From Dromiciops gliroides (lineage: Eukaryota; Chordata; Mammalia; Microbiotheria; Microbiotheriidae), in the NCBI RefSeq assembly GCF_019393635.1, contig NC_057861.1, positions 152,909,544 through 152,973,543 of the forward strand: a stretch of DNA of 64,000 bases. Direction: 5' to 3'. Position 1 is the stretch's first letter. The number at the start of each line of letters is the position of its first letter. A program made the position numbers and the translations under genes. The notes beneath the pieces are model-generated. The model saw nothing but the letters and a program-made list of their open reading frames with translations, was not told the origin of the DNA and did no database searches. Shown here piece by piece: positions 41,642-51,981 of the stretch.

Positions 41642-41947
41642 CTGTGAACTTATTTATTTATTTGTTTTGAAGGAGGTAATTAAGAGTTAAGTGACTTGGG
41701 CAGCTAGGTGGTGCGGTGGATAGAGCACCGGCCCTGGAGTCAGGAGGACTTGAGTTCAAATCCGGCCTCAGACACTTAACACTTACTACCTGTGTGATGC
41801 TGGGCAAGTCACTTAACCCCAATTGCCTCCCCCCCCCAAAAAAAAAAGAGTTGAGTGACTTGCCCAGGGTCACACAGCTAATAAGTGTCTGAGGCCAGTT
41901 TGAATTCAGGCCCTCCTGACTCCAGGGCTGGTGCTGTGAACTTATTT
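41642..41947 (-). mobile_element. WSINE1-type SINE (host of an inner SINE)
   Basis: CTGTGAACTTATTT occurs at 41642-41655 and 41934-41947. The antisense body is 41656-41697 plus 41862-41933, with the other SINE in between. Confidence 0.8.
41682..41861 (+). mobile_element. WSINE1-type SINE inserted in a SINE
   Basis: The body is 41698-41845. AAGAGTTAAGTGACTT (41682-41697) and AAGAGTTGAGTGACTT (41846-41861) are the TSD, itself SINE sequence. It is subfamily B ('ggagtcagg', 'cccaattgcctc') with head CpG 'ggtgcggtgg'. Confidence 0.93.
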
Positions 41948-42140
41948 TTTTTTTTAAGTTTTATTGGTATCTTTTTTTATGTCAGCCATTTTGTCCTCTC
42001 CCTATCCTCCAGTGAGCCTTCCCATGTAACAAAGAGAAGCAGTTGGCAAAACCAATACAGCTACATCTTCTAACATTTTATGCAACATTCATACCCAAGG
42101 TACCCTAATCCAAGGAAAGAGAAAGGCATTTATGGCTTGT
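41948..42140 (-). mobile_element. LINE 3' tail in the hAT fossil
   Basis: T run, then 'aagttttattggtatc' and 'ccatgtaacaaagagaagcagttggcaaaaccaatacagctacatc', like 39445-39565. A third copy of GTGAACTTATTT follows at 42141-42152, so this fragment also duplicated the site. Confidence 0.7.
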
Positions 42141-42544
42141 GTGAACTTATTTTTAAAAAATATTTTGATAACTGTATTTCAGTATAATTGGTTTCCTTTG
42201 TAATCCTATATGTTTGTTGCATTTTCTTTTATACATTTAGAGAAACAGTCCACAGGCTTTGCCAAACTGCCAAAAAAGAGTTTATAACACAAATAATAGT
42301 TGAGAACTCTTGGTGTAGTAAGAAGAAAGCTGGCCCTAGATCCAAGAATACAAGTGTAATACATACTTATACAAACTGGCTATGTGATTTTGGACAGGTC
42401 ATTTAACCTCTTGGCATGAAAAGTAATTTTTTAAGACTATAAGATGCAGAGCTCTTGCTAAACTGCAAAGAGAGAATTTCCTCATCTAGTTCTTTCCCTT
42501 TATTAGTGAAATCACACATAGAGTCCCTATAATATCCCTAAATA

Positions 42545-42685
42545 CTTGTCTATGTTCTTCCTTCCAATAGACTGTAAGCTCTCTGATGGTAGGGACTATT
42601 TTGTTTTCATATCTCCAGCACTGAGCACAGTGCCTGCTGTGGGGCAGGTGCTTAATAAATGCTTATTGATTAACTGATTGCTTGA
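42545..42685 (+). mobile_element. L2-type 3' tail
   Basis: 'ccaatagactgtaagctctctgatggtagggactattttgttttcatatctccagcactgagcacagtgcctgctgtggggcaggtgcttaataaatgcttattgatt'. Confidence 0.8.
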
Positions 42686-42955
42686 TAAACTGAGGGTGTT
42701 TTAATGGCATTAATGCCAATGACACTGTAATTCTTAGGAAAGACATCATAGTGAAACATTATTAGATCTATATTTAGAGACCACCAACAAGGTGTTAACA
42801 AAAGAAAGTTAGCATCTATTGTAGATGCAAACATTCCCTGTGTTATTCTTGGATCAAAAAGACATTTAAGCCCTAAATAATAGGGATCTTGGACTACAGG
42901 ATACCTTTACAACAATCGCATCAAATTAAAAAATAAATGAAGCCACTAAACTATA
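42686..42955. other. Unassigned sequence
   Basis: No element recognised. Confidence 0.3.
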
Positions 42956-42957
42956 TA

Positions 42958-43108
42958 TAAGGCTCCCTGCCAGTGCAGATTAATTTAGATAATTATATAT
43001 ATTAACACTATGTTTTATTGTATTTTATTTATTTTGTTAAATATCGTTCAGTTACGTTTGAATCTGGTTCAGTCTACACTAATTTAACACCTCTTGTCTA
43101 CTTCATTG
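42958..43108. mobile_element. hAT-like MITE fragment
   Basis: 'tattaacactatgttttattgtattttatttattttgttaaatatcg' followed by 'gttcagttacgtttgaatctggttcagtc' and the terminal 'taacacctcttgtcta' resembles a common short non-autonomous hAT repeat. The ends are diverged. Confidence 0.5.
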
Positions 43109-43179
43109 CAGAAATGTCTCAGAGGGAACAATAAGACCTGGAAAAGACCTTAATTTTAAAAGGCCAAGGAAATCTACTA

Positions 43180-43360
43180 TATCCTGGGCCATCGCCAGTT
43201 GTCTGGACTCTTATTATCTTGTCACTGGATTGCAGTGACTGGAGGAGAGAGTGGGGTTGATAATTTTGTACAATATTGCCTCACTTAAATCTAATTCACT
43301 CACTAGTCAAGACATCATCCTGGTCCTCTTGAAGAATGAAGGACGCACAAAAAGAAGTGA
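43180..43360 (+). mobile_element. Composite SINE 3' domain, copy 1
   Basis: 'gggccatcgccagttgtc', 'ctggaggagagagtggggttgataattttg', 'cctcacttaaatctaattcactcactagtcaagacatcatcctggtcctcttgaagaatgaaggac'. The same 3' domain occurs at 48900-49085 and 49770-49945. Confidence 0.7.
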
Positions 43361-43664
43361 CTTCAAAAGACTGATAATGAAATATACCTCCCATCACCTG
43401 GAAAAAATAATATACAAAAGATTCAGAATAAACCATGTATTCTGAGACATGGCCAATGTATTGCTTTATCTTTGCTAAACTTTATAGATTTGTTGTGGGG
43501 GGTAGAAGGGAGGCAGATTAGTGGTTGAGAATAAATATGACCCCCCAAAGCATCAATTAAACCTTTTTAATGCACAGAAGAAAACAAAAAATACAGAAGG
43601 GGACACAGCCATTTTGTTACTACGTTATTAAATCAAAGATTCTATAGAATACACAGACATACAT

Positions 43665-43732
43665 ATATAATATACATATCCACATATACTTACATATATG
43701 TAAGTATATATGTGTGTTTGTGTACACACATC
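43665..43732. repeat. TATA/CATA-rich microsatellite
   Basis: Imperfect (TA)(CATA) runs. Confidence 0.8.
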
Positions 43733-44114
43733 TTTGCCATATAATTTTCCTCATCTTTTTTGTAACAGCAATTGATGCATTAACCCTAAATCTGTGGAGT
43801 TCTGTTTGTTGGGCGATCATGAAAGATGCCATATACTATGCTTTTCATGATTCTAAAAGAGTCCAAGCTTCTTTGTCTTCATTGTCAATTAAACATTCTA
43901 ATGTATAGATCATCACAGGTGTACTGTGGGGGTGAATATGTTTGCTTAGTCAGGGCTGTGCAGATGCTGCTGAAATTGATGCAAGCTGCTTTAGTTTTTT
44001 TTGTTTGTTTCTATTCTTTATTCTAGCTGTTTTCCTGCCAAATTTTGTAATCAAGGTAAAGATTCTAACACTTCTTCAGTGGTTAAGTTTCTTTGGGGGC
44101 AATACCTTTTGTAC

Positions 44115-44480
44115 ATGACTATGGGAGCTGTGGGGAGAACACTGGATTTGTCATTCAGAAGATCTATGTTCAGGAGCAAGTAGGTGGTGCAGTGGATAAA
44201 GCATCAGCCCTGGATTCAGGAGGACCTGAATTCAAATCTGCACACAGACTCTTAACACTTAATAGCTGTATGACCCTGGGCAAGTCACTTAACCCTCATT
44301 GCCCCACGAAACAAAAAAACAAAATCAGAAGATCAATGTTCAAATTTTGATTCTGCCTTACCTGTATAACCTTGGGAAAGTCACTTGCTATCCCTAGACC
44401 TCAGTTTCCTGAGCTTTAAAATGAAATATGGGAGAGAATGATCTCCAAGGTCCCTCCCAGTTCTAAATCTTATGCATTCA
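44115..44480 (+). mobile_element. MIR/THER1-like SINE split by a young SINE
   Basis: 5' part to 44172 ('gggagctgtggggagaacactggatttgtcattcagaagatctatgttca'). 3' part from 44343 ('aattttgattctgcc...cctcagtttcctgagctttaaaatgaaatatgggagagaatgatctccaaggtccctcccagttctaaatctt'). Confidence 0.85.
44155..44342 (+). mobile_element. WSINE1-type SINE with 18-bp TSD in a MIR
   Basis: The body is 44173-44324. TCAGAAGATCTATGTTCA (44155-44172) matches 44325-44342 with one change. The head is diverged ('ggagcaagtaggtgg'). Confidence 0.95.
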
Positions 44481-45041
44481 TTTTTTTTGAGGCTCAATTC
44501 TAATCCAATTATTTTAAATGTCTTTTATAATTACTTTGGCTTTTCTTAGAGCTCCAGGATGGCATATTTAAATGAAACATAACTATCTCCAAAAAGCAAG
44601 TGTGTGGGGTGACATCTCCTCCACCCTCTTCTGAGTATACATGTTTCAATCAAGGTGCGAAAACAATGATTCCAATGGAGCCATAAATGGTTCTGGGGAG
44701 ATTTACTTCCTTGGTTAATTTTTGGCACCGTTTCACAAACACTTTGATTTTAATGTTACTTCAGGTACTTATCTCCTTGGAGATGTTGTCACAGACTAGC
44801 TATATTCTTATGCCCTGCAATGTATTAAGAACAACAGTTTTCTTTAAAAAAAAAAAAACAGCAAACACAAAACAACCAGAGACATGATAGTCTATTCCTT
44901 TCTCTTGAACTTGCCAAAACAAAAGGCCTCCTTCCTCATTTATGCATATTGGAATCCTTTGCATTCTTCTTAATAGGAGAGTGATGCTTGTAGATTTGCA
45001 AAAGGAAAGTGATTAGATGGCAAATGCAGAGATTTTCTGAG

Positions 45042-45042
<1 letters not shown>

Positions 45043-45102
<60 letters not shown>
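45043..45102. repeat. (CT)n microsatellite
   Basis: About 30 CT units, uninterrupted. Confidence 0.97.
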
Positions 45103-45106
<4 letters not shown>

Positions 45107-45154
45107 GATAGCTTTCAGCATTTTCCATACAGGAGGTACCTGACTGGTTAATAG

Positions 45155-45330
45155 AAAATGTGCAACATGTATAACTTATATTGAATTGCTTGCATTCTTA
45201 AGGGAGGGTGGGGAGAGAGAGGAAGAGAATTTGGAACACATTTTTTTAAATGGATGTTAAAATTGTTTTTACATGTAATTGGCAGAAAAATAAAATTCTA
45301 AATAAAAATTTTTTTTAAAAATTTAAATAG
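45155..45330 (+). mobile_element. L1 LINE extreme 3' end
   Basis: 'caacatgtataacttatattgaattgcttgcattcttaagggagggtggggagagagagg' to 'gatgttaaaattgtttttacatgtaattggcagaaaaataaaattctaaataaa', the mirror of the tail at 30150-30300. Only about 175 bp was copied. Confidence 0.85.
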
Positions 45331-45339
45331 AAAATGTGC

Positions 45340-45880
45340 AAACCTCTCCCTAAGTACCTGCTGCAATGTATGTCTACCTGCCTTGAAGTACTTTGGATAA
45401 ATTCCATCATTTCCTGAACATTTTCTGATTTCTCTTATTTAACTGCCATTGCCCTCTTCATCTCATATGAAGTATGGAATGCCTTTGTCATTGAAATGTA
45501 AGCTTTGACATCTTACACAGACGCTGGAGGCATAGAAAACATTATAGCATGTTCCCAAATGATGCCCATTTGTTGCCAGTCCATGGTACAGTGAATGATA
45601 AATTAATCTCAGCCTTACTTAGGTTGAGAGACGAAAGAAGAAATGATTTTGTTTTTAGCTACAGGACCAGTATGAAGCAGTTCCAAAATTTTATTTCTGT
45701 GAATATTTTGAAAACACACAGACTAATTTTGGTCAATTGTTCTATGACCCAAATACAAAATGCACATCATAATTACAATGTAATGTGACTAGAATGAAAA
45801 ATGAGGTTTGTTTTTTGAAGTATGCTACTTTTTCCCTGATAGATTTAGTTCACATTGCATTCTTTGGCTTGTATTAGGAG
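45340..45880. other. Unassigned sequence
   Basis: L2-like phrases may lie at 45360-45500, but nothing firm. The frame at 45549-45788 has no known domain. Confidence 0.3.
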
Positions 45881-45884
45881 CAGA

Positions 45885-46040
45885 TTCCTGACTATGTGGC
45901 CTTGGGCAAGTCCCATAAACTCTTAGTGCACCCTAGTCAGCACTCTAAGACTATAAATTGCAAAAAAAGATACCAACCTGCATTGGTATTGGGAATTTCC
46001 TCATTTGAAAGTTCCCCATATCAATTAAACCACAGGTTCA
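45885..46040 (+). mobile_element. MAR1-like SINE, 3' half
   Basis: 'ctatgtggccttgggcaagtcccataaactcttagtgcaccctagtcagcactctaagactataaattgc' and 'cctgcattggtattgggaatttcctcatttgaaagttccccatatcaat'. Confidence 0.75.
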
Positions 46041-46257
46041 ATCTTTAATCCTGTGCCTAGAAGTAGATGGGGTGGGGGTGGGGGAACAGAAAATAATGTG
46101 GAACAGGTACATATGGGAATGCTTCTAACTTCTTATATCAGTAGATCTATACCAAATTGATTATTATTCTTTTTAATCAAAGCCTTGTTTTTCCTTTTGG
46201 CTTTTCTTTTTTCAGTACTTGCACACCATCGGTTAGAAATAATGCAACTTAACAACT

Positions 46258-46478
46258 ATTTGTTATTGTTCAATCATTTTCTTGGGAAATATCTGCCATT
46301 TCCTTCTCCAGCTCATTTTACAGATGAGTAAACAGAGGCAGCAAACAGGGTTACATTGCTAATTGCCCAGGGTCACATGCTAATAAGTGTCTGAGATTGT
46401 ATTTGAAATCACAAAGATGAATATTCCTTATTTCAGGCCCAGCACTCTATCCACTGTACCACCTAACTGCCCTAACAA
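46258..46478 (-). mobile_element. RTE-tailed SINE, antisense, diverged
   Basis: 'tgttattgttcaatcattttcttgggaaatatctgccatttccttctccagctcattttacagatgagtaaac', 'gggtcacatgctaataagtgtctgag', 'cactctatccactgtaccacctaactgcc'. Confidence 0.7.
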
Positions 46479-46489
46479 CTAGGTATCAA

Positions 46490-47045
46490 GGACAATTGTT
46501 TAAAATAGTCTTATCTTCTACACTCTTGGTGAGTTACTCTGGGCTTGCTTTCCCACCTAGCTTCTCTCTCCTTGTGCCTTCTCTCCATCTAACTGGGTCT
46601 TGTATCCTGGCATCTCAATCCCTTATTATAATTTGTCTGTGAGTATATTTTGAGCTGCTTCCCCCAGGCATGTTTTGAGCTCCTTCACCTAAGTACAAAA
46701 AGTATCCAGATAGGCCACTCCAGCTCTGATAGCTTCAATATCTCCCTCATCTGTGAGCACTGCTGCCATTTTGCCTTCTTTTTAGAGAGTGTCCCAAGCC
46801 AGCTGACTTTCATTCCCCATCCTGCCCTGTTTCTGACTTTCTGGACTTCATCACTGATATACATTATCCACTCTCTCATCCCCAAGTTTTTCTGGCTCCT
46901 TTTTGTGTGTTGTCTTCCCCTGTTACAATGTAAGCTCCTTGAGAACAGGGACTGTCATTCTTTTTTTTACTGGTATTTATATTCCCAATGCTTAGCACAG
47001 TACTTGGAATTTAATAAACCCATAATAAATGTTCCTTGCCTCCCT
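46490..47045 (+). mobile_element. Old LINE-like sequence ending in an L2-type tail
   Basis: 'gttacaatgtaagctccttgagaacagggactgtcattc' and 'cccaatgcttagcacagtacttggaatttaataaacccataataaatgttccttgcc' form the tail. The upstream part, including the frame 46650-47105, is probably diverged LINE sequence. That 151-codon frame runs straight through the tail and is not a gene. Confidence 0.55.
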
Positions 47046-47200
47046 ATCACCCCAGAGTATCAGGTTTCAATACTACCCACCTGGCCTACTGTGATAGTCT
47101 CCTAACCCACGGCCCTCCCTGCCTTTACTATTTCCCATATATATGACAACACATATATGTATATTTGTATACATATTAAAAAATATGTTTATATATGGTT

Positions 47201-47428
47201 TAAAACAGCTCACACACATAGTGAGCAACTAGGTGGCACAGTGGATAAAGCACCAGCCCTGGATTCAGAAGCACCTGAGTTCAAATCCGGCCTCAGACAT
47301 TTGATACTTACTAGCTGTGTGACCCTGGGCAAGTCACTTAACCCTCATTGCCCCACCAAAAATAAATAAATAATCAAATTAAATTAAATTAAAAACCAAA
47401 AAAAACAACAACAATAAAACAGCTCACA
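47201..47428 (+). mobile_element. WSINE1-type SINE with 14-bp TSD
   Basis: The body is about 47219-47414, with an unusual long tail of (AAAT)n and AAATTA units plus (AAC)n. TAAAACAGCTCACA occurs at 47201-47214 and 47415-47428. Confidence 0.93.
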
Positions 47429-47429
47429 T

Positions 47430-47995
47430 GCCTCCCAGGAAGTATCACAGAAAATTCTGAGAATAGTCAGGGGGATGACAGCTGCAACATGTCCAGAATA
47501 CCAGTGGATCACATGAATTACTGGCTTGACCCTTCACCCAGAGTCTTAAATGAGACCTGTAAGCAATGCACCCAGATAGTATGCTTCTATGCACTGACAG
47601 AGAGCAAGAGTCCTGGTGAAGGTGAAATGTCTCTGTCCCCATATCTCCCAGAAACTCTATAAAGATATACCTCCTCTGTATATCTTAGTCATTTGGGTCA
47701 CAGTGCTTCCCTAATGTTTAAGGAAACAATTCTACTTCTTCCAGAAAAAGATTCACACCTTCAAACCAGTGTTTCACTTCTGGTCCTAAATGACAAAAGC
47801 AGAAAGTTACCATTGCCCACTGGGTTTTCAGTGTCCTTCATTAAAATAATTGGTTGTCTAGCTTTAATTCCTAAAGGATAAGCATACACAGTCCAGAATT
47901 GACTCTAAAAAGGGAAATTAATTGGTTCCATTGTTATTATCTCTTTCATCAAAGGACAAAAACATTTAAGTGAATTTTAGTGTAGTGTCTGTGTT
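47430..47995. other. Unassigned sequence
   Basis: No repeat or exon recognised. Confidence 0.3.
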
Positions 47996-47999
47996 AACA

Positions 48000-48185
48000 C
48001 TCATTGTGTAACTATTATGGTCCTAGAGCACAATCATTATGTCACCTTTCTGGTGGCTCCTTGCTTTTTCTATGTTAAAGCATAAATTCCTTGGCTTCCT
48101 TTAAGTCTCCTCTCAGGTGTCATGTTCTATGAAATTCTTTCTTGATATTCCTAGTTATTATGTTCTCTCACTCCTCATATTTACT
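48000..48185 (+). mobile_element. L2 LINE fragment
   Basis: 'tggtggctccttgctttttctatgttaaagcataaattccttggcttcc', 'aagtctcctctcaggtgtcatgttctatgaaattctttcttga'. Confidence 0.6.
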
Positions 48186-48470
48186 TAAATTTTTTTAATT
48201 AGTAAAAATCTATTTTATGTTTCTTTTACCATCTCTCCCGCATTTGGGGAAAAATCCTTATAATAAATGTTTATAGTCAAGCTATACAAATCCCCACATT
48301 GGCTGTGTCCAAAAAATTTATTTCTTATTCTTACTTACCACTTCTCTTTTAGGATATGAATAGCATGTTTCATCATCAATCTCTGAAAATTTGGTTGATC
48401 ACTGTTAATTACAGTTCTTAAGTTTTTCACATTTATCTTTACAATGTGGTTGCTGTTAATTGTGTAAATT
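48186..48470 (-). mobile_element. LINE 3' tail (L1-like)
   Basis: Antisense tail like 39790-40030: 'tcttattcttacttaccac', 'gaatagcatgtttcatcatcaatctctg', 'ttacagttcttaagtttttcacattt'. Confidence 0.5.
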
Positions 48471-48777
48471 GCTTTTTACCTATATAAATTTTGTAAGCCA
48501 CCCCACTGACGTAACATAGGCTCAAGGAGATGAGGTATACCAAAAACAGAACAAAGAAAGATAGCAATCTCTCTTATTTACTACTTATTTTGCCAGATGA
48601 AAGCACTCAGTTTAGGGCACAAACCCCTGCTCACCCCTTCAGTTGATTTTTGCCCCTTGCTGATAGTAATTTATGACGTTTGGGGTTTCAAGTTGGTGAA
48701 TCTCCTACTCTCCTTTGAGCTGTTGGCTCTTTCTCCCTGCCTCAAGTGATTACTGAGAAGACTTTGAGACTATCATC

Positions 48778-49085
48778 TGGGCAGCTAGGTGGATAAAGAA
48801 CTGGCTCTGAAGTCAGGAGGACCTGAGTTCAAATTTCACCTCAGACACTTACTAGCTGTGTGACCCATTGCAAGTCACATAACCCTAATTGCCTAAAACA
48901 TCTTGGGACACCACCAGTTGTCCTAATGTATATCTTTCCACTAGACCCAGATGGCTCTGGAGGAGAGAGTGAGGTTGGTGACCTTGCACAGGCCTCCCTC
49001 ACTTAAATCCAATTCAGTACAAGTCATGACGTCACTGAAATGTCATGGTCCTCTTTGAGAACAAAGGACAAACAACAAGAAGTAG
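48778..49085 (+). mobile_element. Composite SINE, copy 2 (most complete)
   Basis: A tRNA-SINE head ('gggcagctaggtggataaagaactgg...gagttcaaatttcacctcag...gtgtgacccattgcaagtcac') is fused to a second domain ('caccaccagttgtcctaatg', 'ctctggaggagagagtgaggttggtgacc', 'cactgaaatgtcatggtcctctttgagaacaaaggacaaacaacaag'). Length is about 305 bp. The 3' domain is the shared part of the three copies. Confidence 0.75.
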
Positions 49086-49089
49086 AGAT

Positions 49090-49765
49090 GATCATCCTCC
49101 ATAGCTGCTTCTCCTGCTAACTCACCCAAATTTACCTCTGCTGGATCAAAGTTAGGGTTCCTCTTCTTGGGGAGTGACCATTTGCTGATTTTTCCAAACA
49201 AATTATTGTGAGTTAAGAGGACCTTGGGGAGTTCCTCTGTCTCCTTAGCACCACCCCCTTGGGGCAGGTGGCTTGCCACATTGAGGAGGACTCAAACTCA
49301 ATCACTCTCGGTTTTACAGCAGCCCAGCATTTCCGTAACCTCCTCAAGGTCCCTGAGAGGGAAGGAGGTGAAACAATCATAGCCCTTCTTCATAAGTTCT
49401 TTCCTCACACCATGCCAAGGATTCACCAAAGGGTATATAGGTTGTTCAGGAAGGACCAGCACTTCTGGTGGGAGGGTTTGTCGAGCCCTTTTCAGGGCTG
49501 CTCATTCACCTTTGGTGTCCACCTTTTATCTAACTCTCATATGTGGCTCCTAGAAGCTTTAGCATGCACAGGCATACCTCAGTAAAACTGTTTCAGCAGA
49601 TGGACAAAAGCAGGTGGAGAGTAAACCACAAGTTTCCAAACCACTGGTGAGTTAGAAGGAAAGTCCCTAGTAGAGTGGGCAGATGAGAACAATGGCCAAG
49701 AAGGTAGCTGAAGAAAGAGATGTGGAGTGTCTAGAACATGGTCAGACATGGAAGATGCCAAGATT
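49090..49765. other. Unassigned segment between two composite SINEs
   Basis: Frames on both strands (minus 49043-49279, plus 49259-49585, minus 49579-49761) have no domain I recognise. The minus frame includes tail sequence of the neighbouring SINE, so its length is not evidence of coding. It may be the body of a larger, unnamed element. Confidence 0.35.
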
Positions 49766-49767
49766 AT

Positions 49768-49948
49768 CTCAGGCCCTCACTGGTCGTCCTGACTTGTGTC
49801 TCAACACTGGACTTCAATGACTCTGAAAGTTAGAATGAGGCTGATGACTGTGCAACTCTGCTTCACTTAAATCCAATTCAAGTGCAAGTCCAAACATCAT
49901 CTCATGATGTAACAGGTCCTCTTCAAAAACAGACAAATAACAAGAACC
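49768..49948 (+). mobile_element. Composite SINE 3' domain, copy 3
   Basis: 'ccctcactggtcgtcctgacttgtg', 'cttcacttaaatccaattcaagtgcaagtccaaacatcatctcatgatgtaacaggtcctcttc...caaataacaag'. Confidence 0.7.
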
Positions 49949-49949
49949 A

Positions 49950-50350
49950 AGGGTTCAAGGGAAGCTAGCCCTTGGGACTAGGACCCCTAGGAGAGGAACA
50001 ACAATAAGCCCTACTTAATCCTTTGCTTAATTCCCTGTCACATTTTAGCCAATTTATTTGAGGCCATCTAGAATGTTTGGGCTGGAAAGTGCTCTTGAAA
50101 TTTCTTCTTAAATATCCAGGGCCAGTGGAGGCAGGGTGTTCCCATATTGAGTCAAACATAGAAAACCCAGTCATGTGCCTCGGTTTTAATTTGCATGGCT
50201 TCTAGATTTTCCCAGTCAATCTCAAAACATCCACTCTGGGCAACTCCTAATCTCAGTTTAGCCAGTCAGAAGTGTAGTAAAGAACTCAAGCAATAATCAC
50301 TTCTTTCAGAGCAAGCTTTCCTATTGACACTAGTATCTTGTTCATGCTAA
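49950..50350. other. Unassigned sequence
   Basis: Nothing recognised. Confidence 0.3.
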
Positions 50351-50356
50351 ATGTTT

Positions 50357-50877
50357 TAACAGATTTAGGACGGTTCAGAACAAAGTCTCCCATACAAGGA
50401 AGCATGGAACTCATAAGAAAACACTAAAGTAAGCCAGCTTTATTGAGGGGAGTTACTTACAAAATGAAGGGCAGTCAGGGACAATAAAAGAATCAGGTCA
50501 GATCTGCTGGACCCTGGAATAACATTTGTTATCCCTCTGGGGGCCCTAGAGAGAATGAGGCACCCTATACCTAAATCAGAAAAGTGGGGTAGGTTTTTAT
50601 AGGGTTCTTGTGGGGGTCTAGCAAGACCAGGTATTGGGGGAGGTAGCCAGAAGCCTGGCCTAGGGAATGGTGTTGATTTTTGCTAGTGAGGGACAGGAAG
50701 ACTCCTGGGAAATTGAAGGTTAATTGATATTCACACTGACAGCCTGAAAAAGGTACTTTGGACTGTTACTACTGGTCCTTCTCTGACAAGATGACTCCAA
50801 GGTTTTTTTTAACTTACCTGAGGGCTTCCTTGTTTATCGAGGTGGAATTGTTACTTGGGTCCTTATACTCACCCCAC
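50357..50877 (-). mobile_element. Probable solo LTR, about 0.5 kb
   Basis: On minus it has promoter-like CCTATAAAAACC (complement near 50590-50606) and, about 150 bp further, CAATAAAGCTGG (complement near 50435), the spacing of TATA box and polyadenylation signal in an LTR. The outer limits are estimates (TGTTTTAAC on the left; 'cccaccccca' on the right). No TSD settled. It sits just before an L2-like 'agtagaatataag'. Confidence 0.6.
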
Positions 50878-50924
50878 CCCCAATCCCAGTAGAATATAAG
50901 TGTCTCAAGGGTGCTGAGAACCTC

Positions 50925-51080
50925 TTAAGTCAGATAAAGAAACTGAGGCCCTGGCTCACTGAGGCTAGGTGAGTTGTCCAAAATCACCCATGGTACTAAA
51001 CCTCAGATGTAGGATTTGAACTCAGGTGCTTGGATTCCTGAGGCAGTCCTCTTCCCCACAGTCCTATTCTGCCTCTTAAC
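50925..51080 (-). mobile_element. MIR SINE, antisense
   Basis: 'gataaagaaactgaggccctggctcactgaggctaggtgagttgtccaaaatcaccc', 'ggatttgaactcaggtgcttgg'. Confidence 0.7.
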
Positions 51081-51104
51081 TGCTGAGTCTCAGTCATTTG
51101 ACAC

Positions 51105-51235
51105 CTAATCATTTCCTGGATTGTGTCTTCAGGGACTATGTGTATTTTAAAGGTCTTAGTTATGCTGATAATACTTAATGTGGTTCTGTGCATTTGATAG
51201 ATGTCCAACAAATGTTTATTGAATAACAAATGCAG
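51105..51235 (+). mobile_element. L2-type 3' tail
   Basis: 'ctggattgtgtcttcagggactatgtgtatttt', 'gttctgtgcatttgatagatgtccaacaaatgtttattgaataac'. Confidence 0.5.
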
Positions 51236-51780
51236 TGAGTCATTAGTTTAGGCATATCCCTGATGTTTTATCATAAGGTCAACCAAACCAGAGATGATCT
51301 GAACCTAACCTGAATCCATAGGGTCATACAGGTTCGAATTTTATGGGTGAACTGGATTGTCTAAATGTTTTATAGGTCCAGAATGGGGAGAAGAAGGCTA
51401 GCAGTGGGGACTACTGGTAGTGGAGGACAACGACGACGAAGATGATGATTCACATTTCCACAGTAGTTTACACCTTATAAGATTGGAATCATATGACTAT
51501 GTATTAAAGAGGAAGTTGTTGCTGTAGACAAAGCCAAGGCAACTAAAAGTATGGGTTGAAAGTTTTCCTAAAGGAGCTTCTATAACCCATACTTGCTTCT
51601 GAGCTAATTTAGTCATTTACCTTTGGTTCTGAGTTTTATGGTTAACAGTAATATTGGGCTATTGTAACCCTAGATAAGAAACTTGCTCCACTATTTGAAA
51701 AGATGATACAGATATAAAGTTAATAGAATAGACTCAAAATCTACCAAATAATCATTTCCCCTCTAAATCTAACAAGCAAT
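51236..51780. other. Unassigned sequence
   Basis: Nothing recognised apart from a short GAC/GAT-rich patch near 51425. Confidence 0.3.
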
Positions 51781-51784
51781 CAAC

Positions 51785-51923
51785 CAAGGAACATTTAACA
51801 AGCTCATACTCTGTTCCAGGCACTGTGTTGGATGCTAAGGACACAATAACAAAAAAATTAAACAATTCCTACTCTGAAGAAACTTACATACCATCAAGGA
51901 GACAACAGCATGCATCTCTCTCT

Positions 51924-51981
<58 letters not shown>

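Larger units (their letters stand above)
41613..42320. mobile_element. hAT-like DNA transposon fossil
   Basis: The element is 41621-42312. Terminal CAAGGGTTCCTAAC and GTTGAGAACTCTTG form imperfect inverted repeats. Flanks GCATAGTT and GTGTAGTA match 5 of 8, as expected of an old 8-bp hAT TSD. Internal 'ttttgataactgtatttcagtataattggtttcctttgtaatcctat' is a familiar mammalian hAT-type repeat. No transposase. Confidence 0.65.
41601..42430 (+). mobile_element. MIR-like SINE split by a hAT element
   Basis: Head AGGGGCAGCATGGCATAGTT at 41601-41620. It resumes at 42313 with 'gtgtagtaagaagaaagctggccctagatccaagaatac...ctatgtgattttggacaggtcatttaacctcttggc'. The join restores a normal MIR order. Confidence 0.7.

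Noticed and set aside
46650..47105. 151-codon plus-strand frame
   Set aside because: It runs straight through an L2-type 3' tail and has no domain. It is open by chance.
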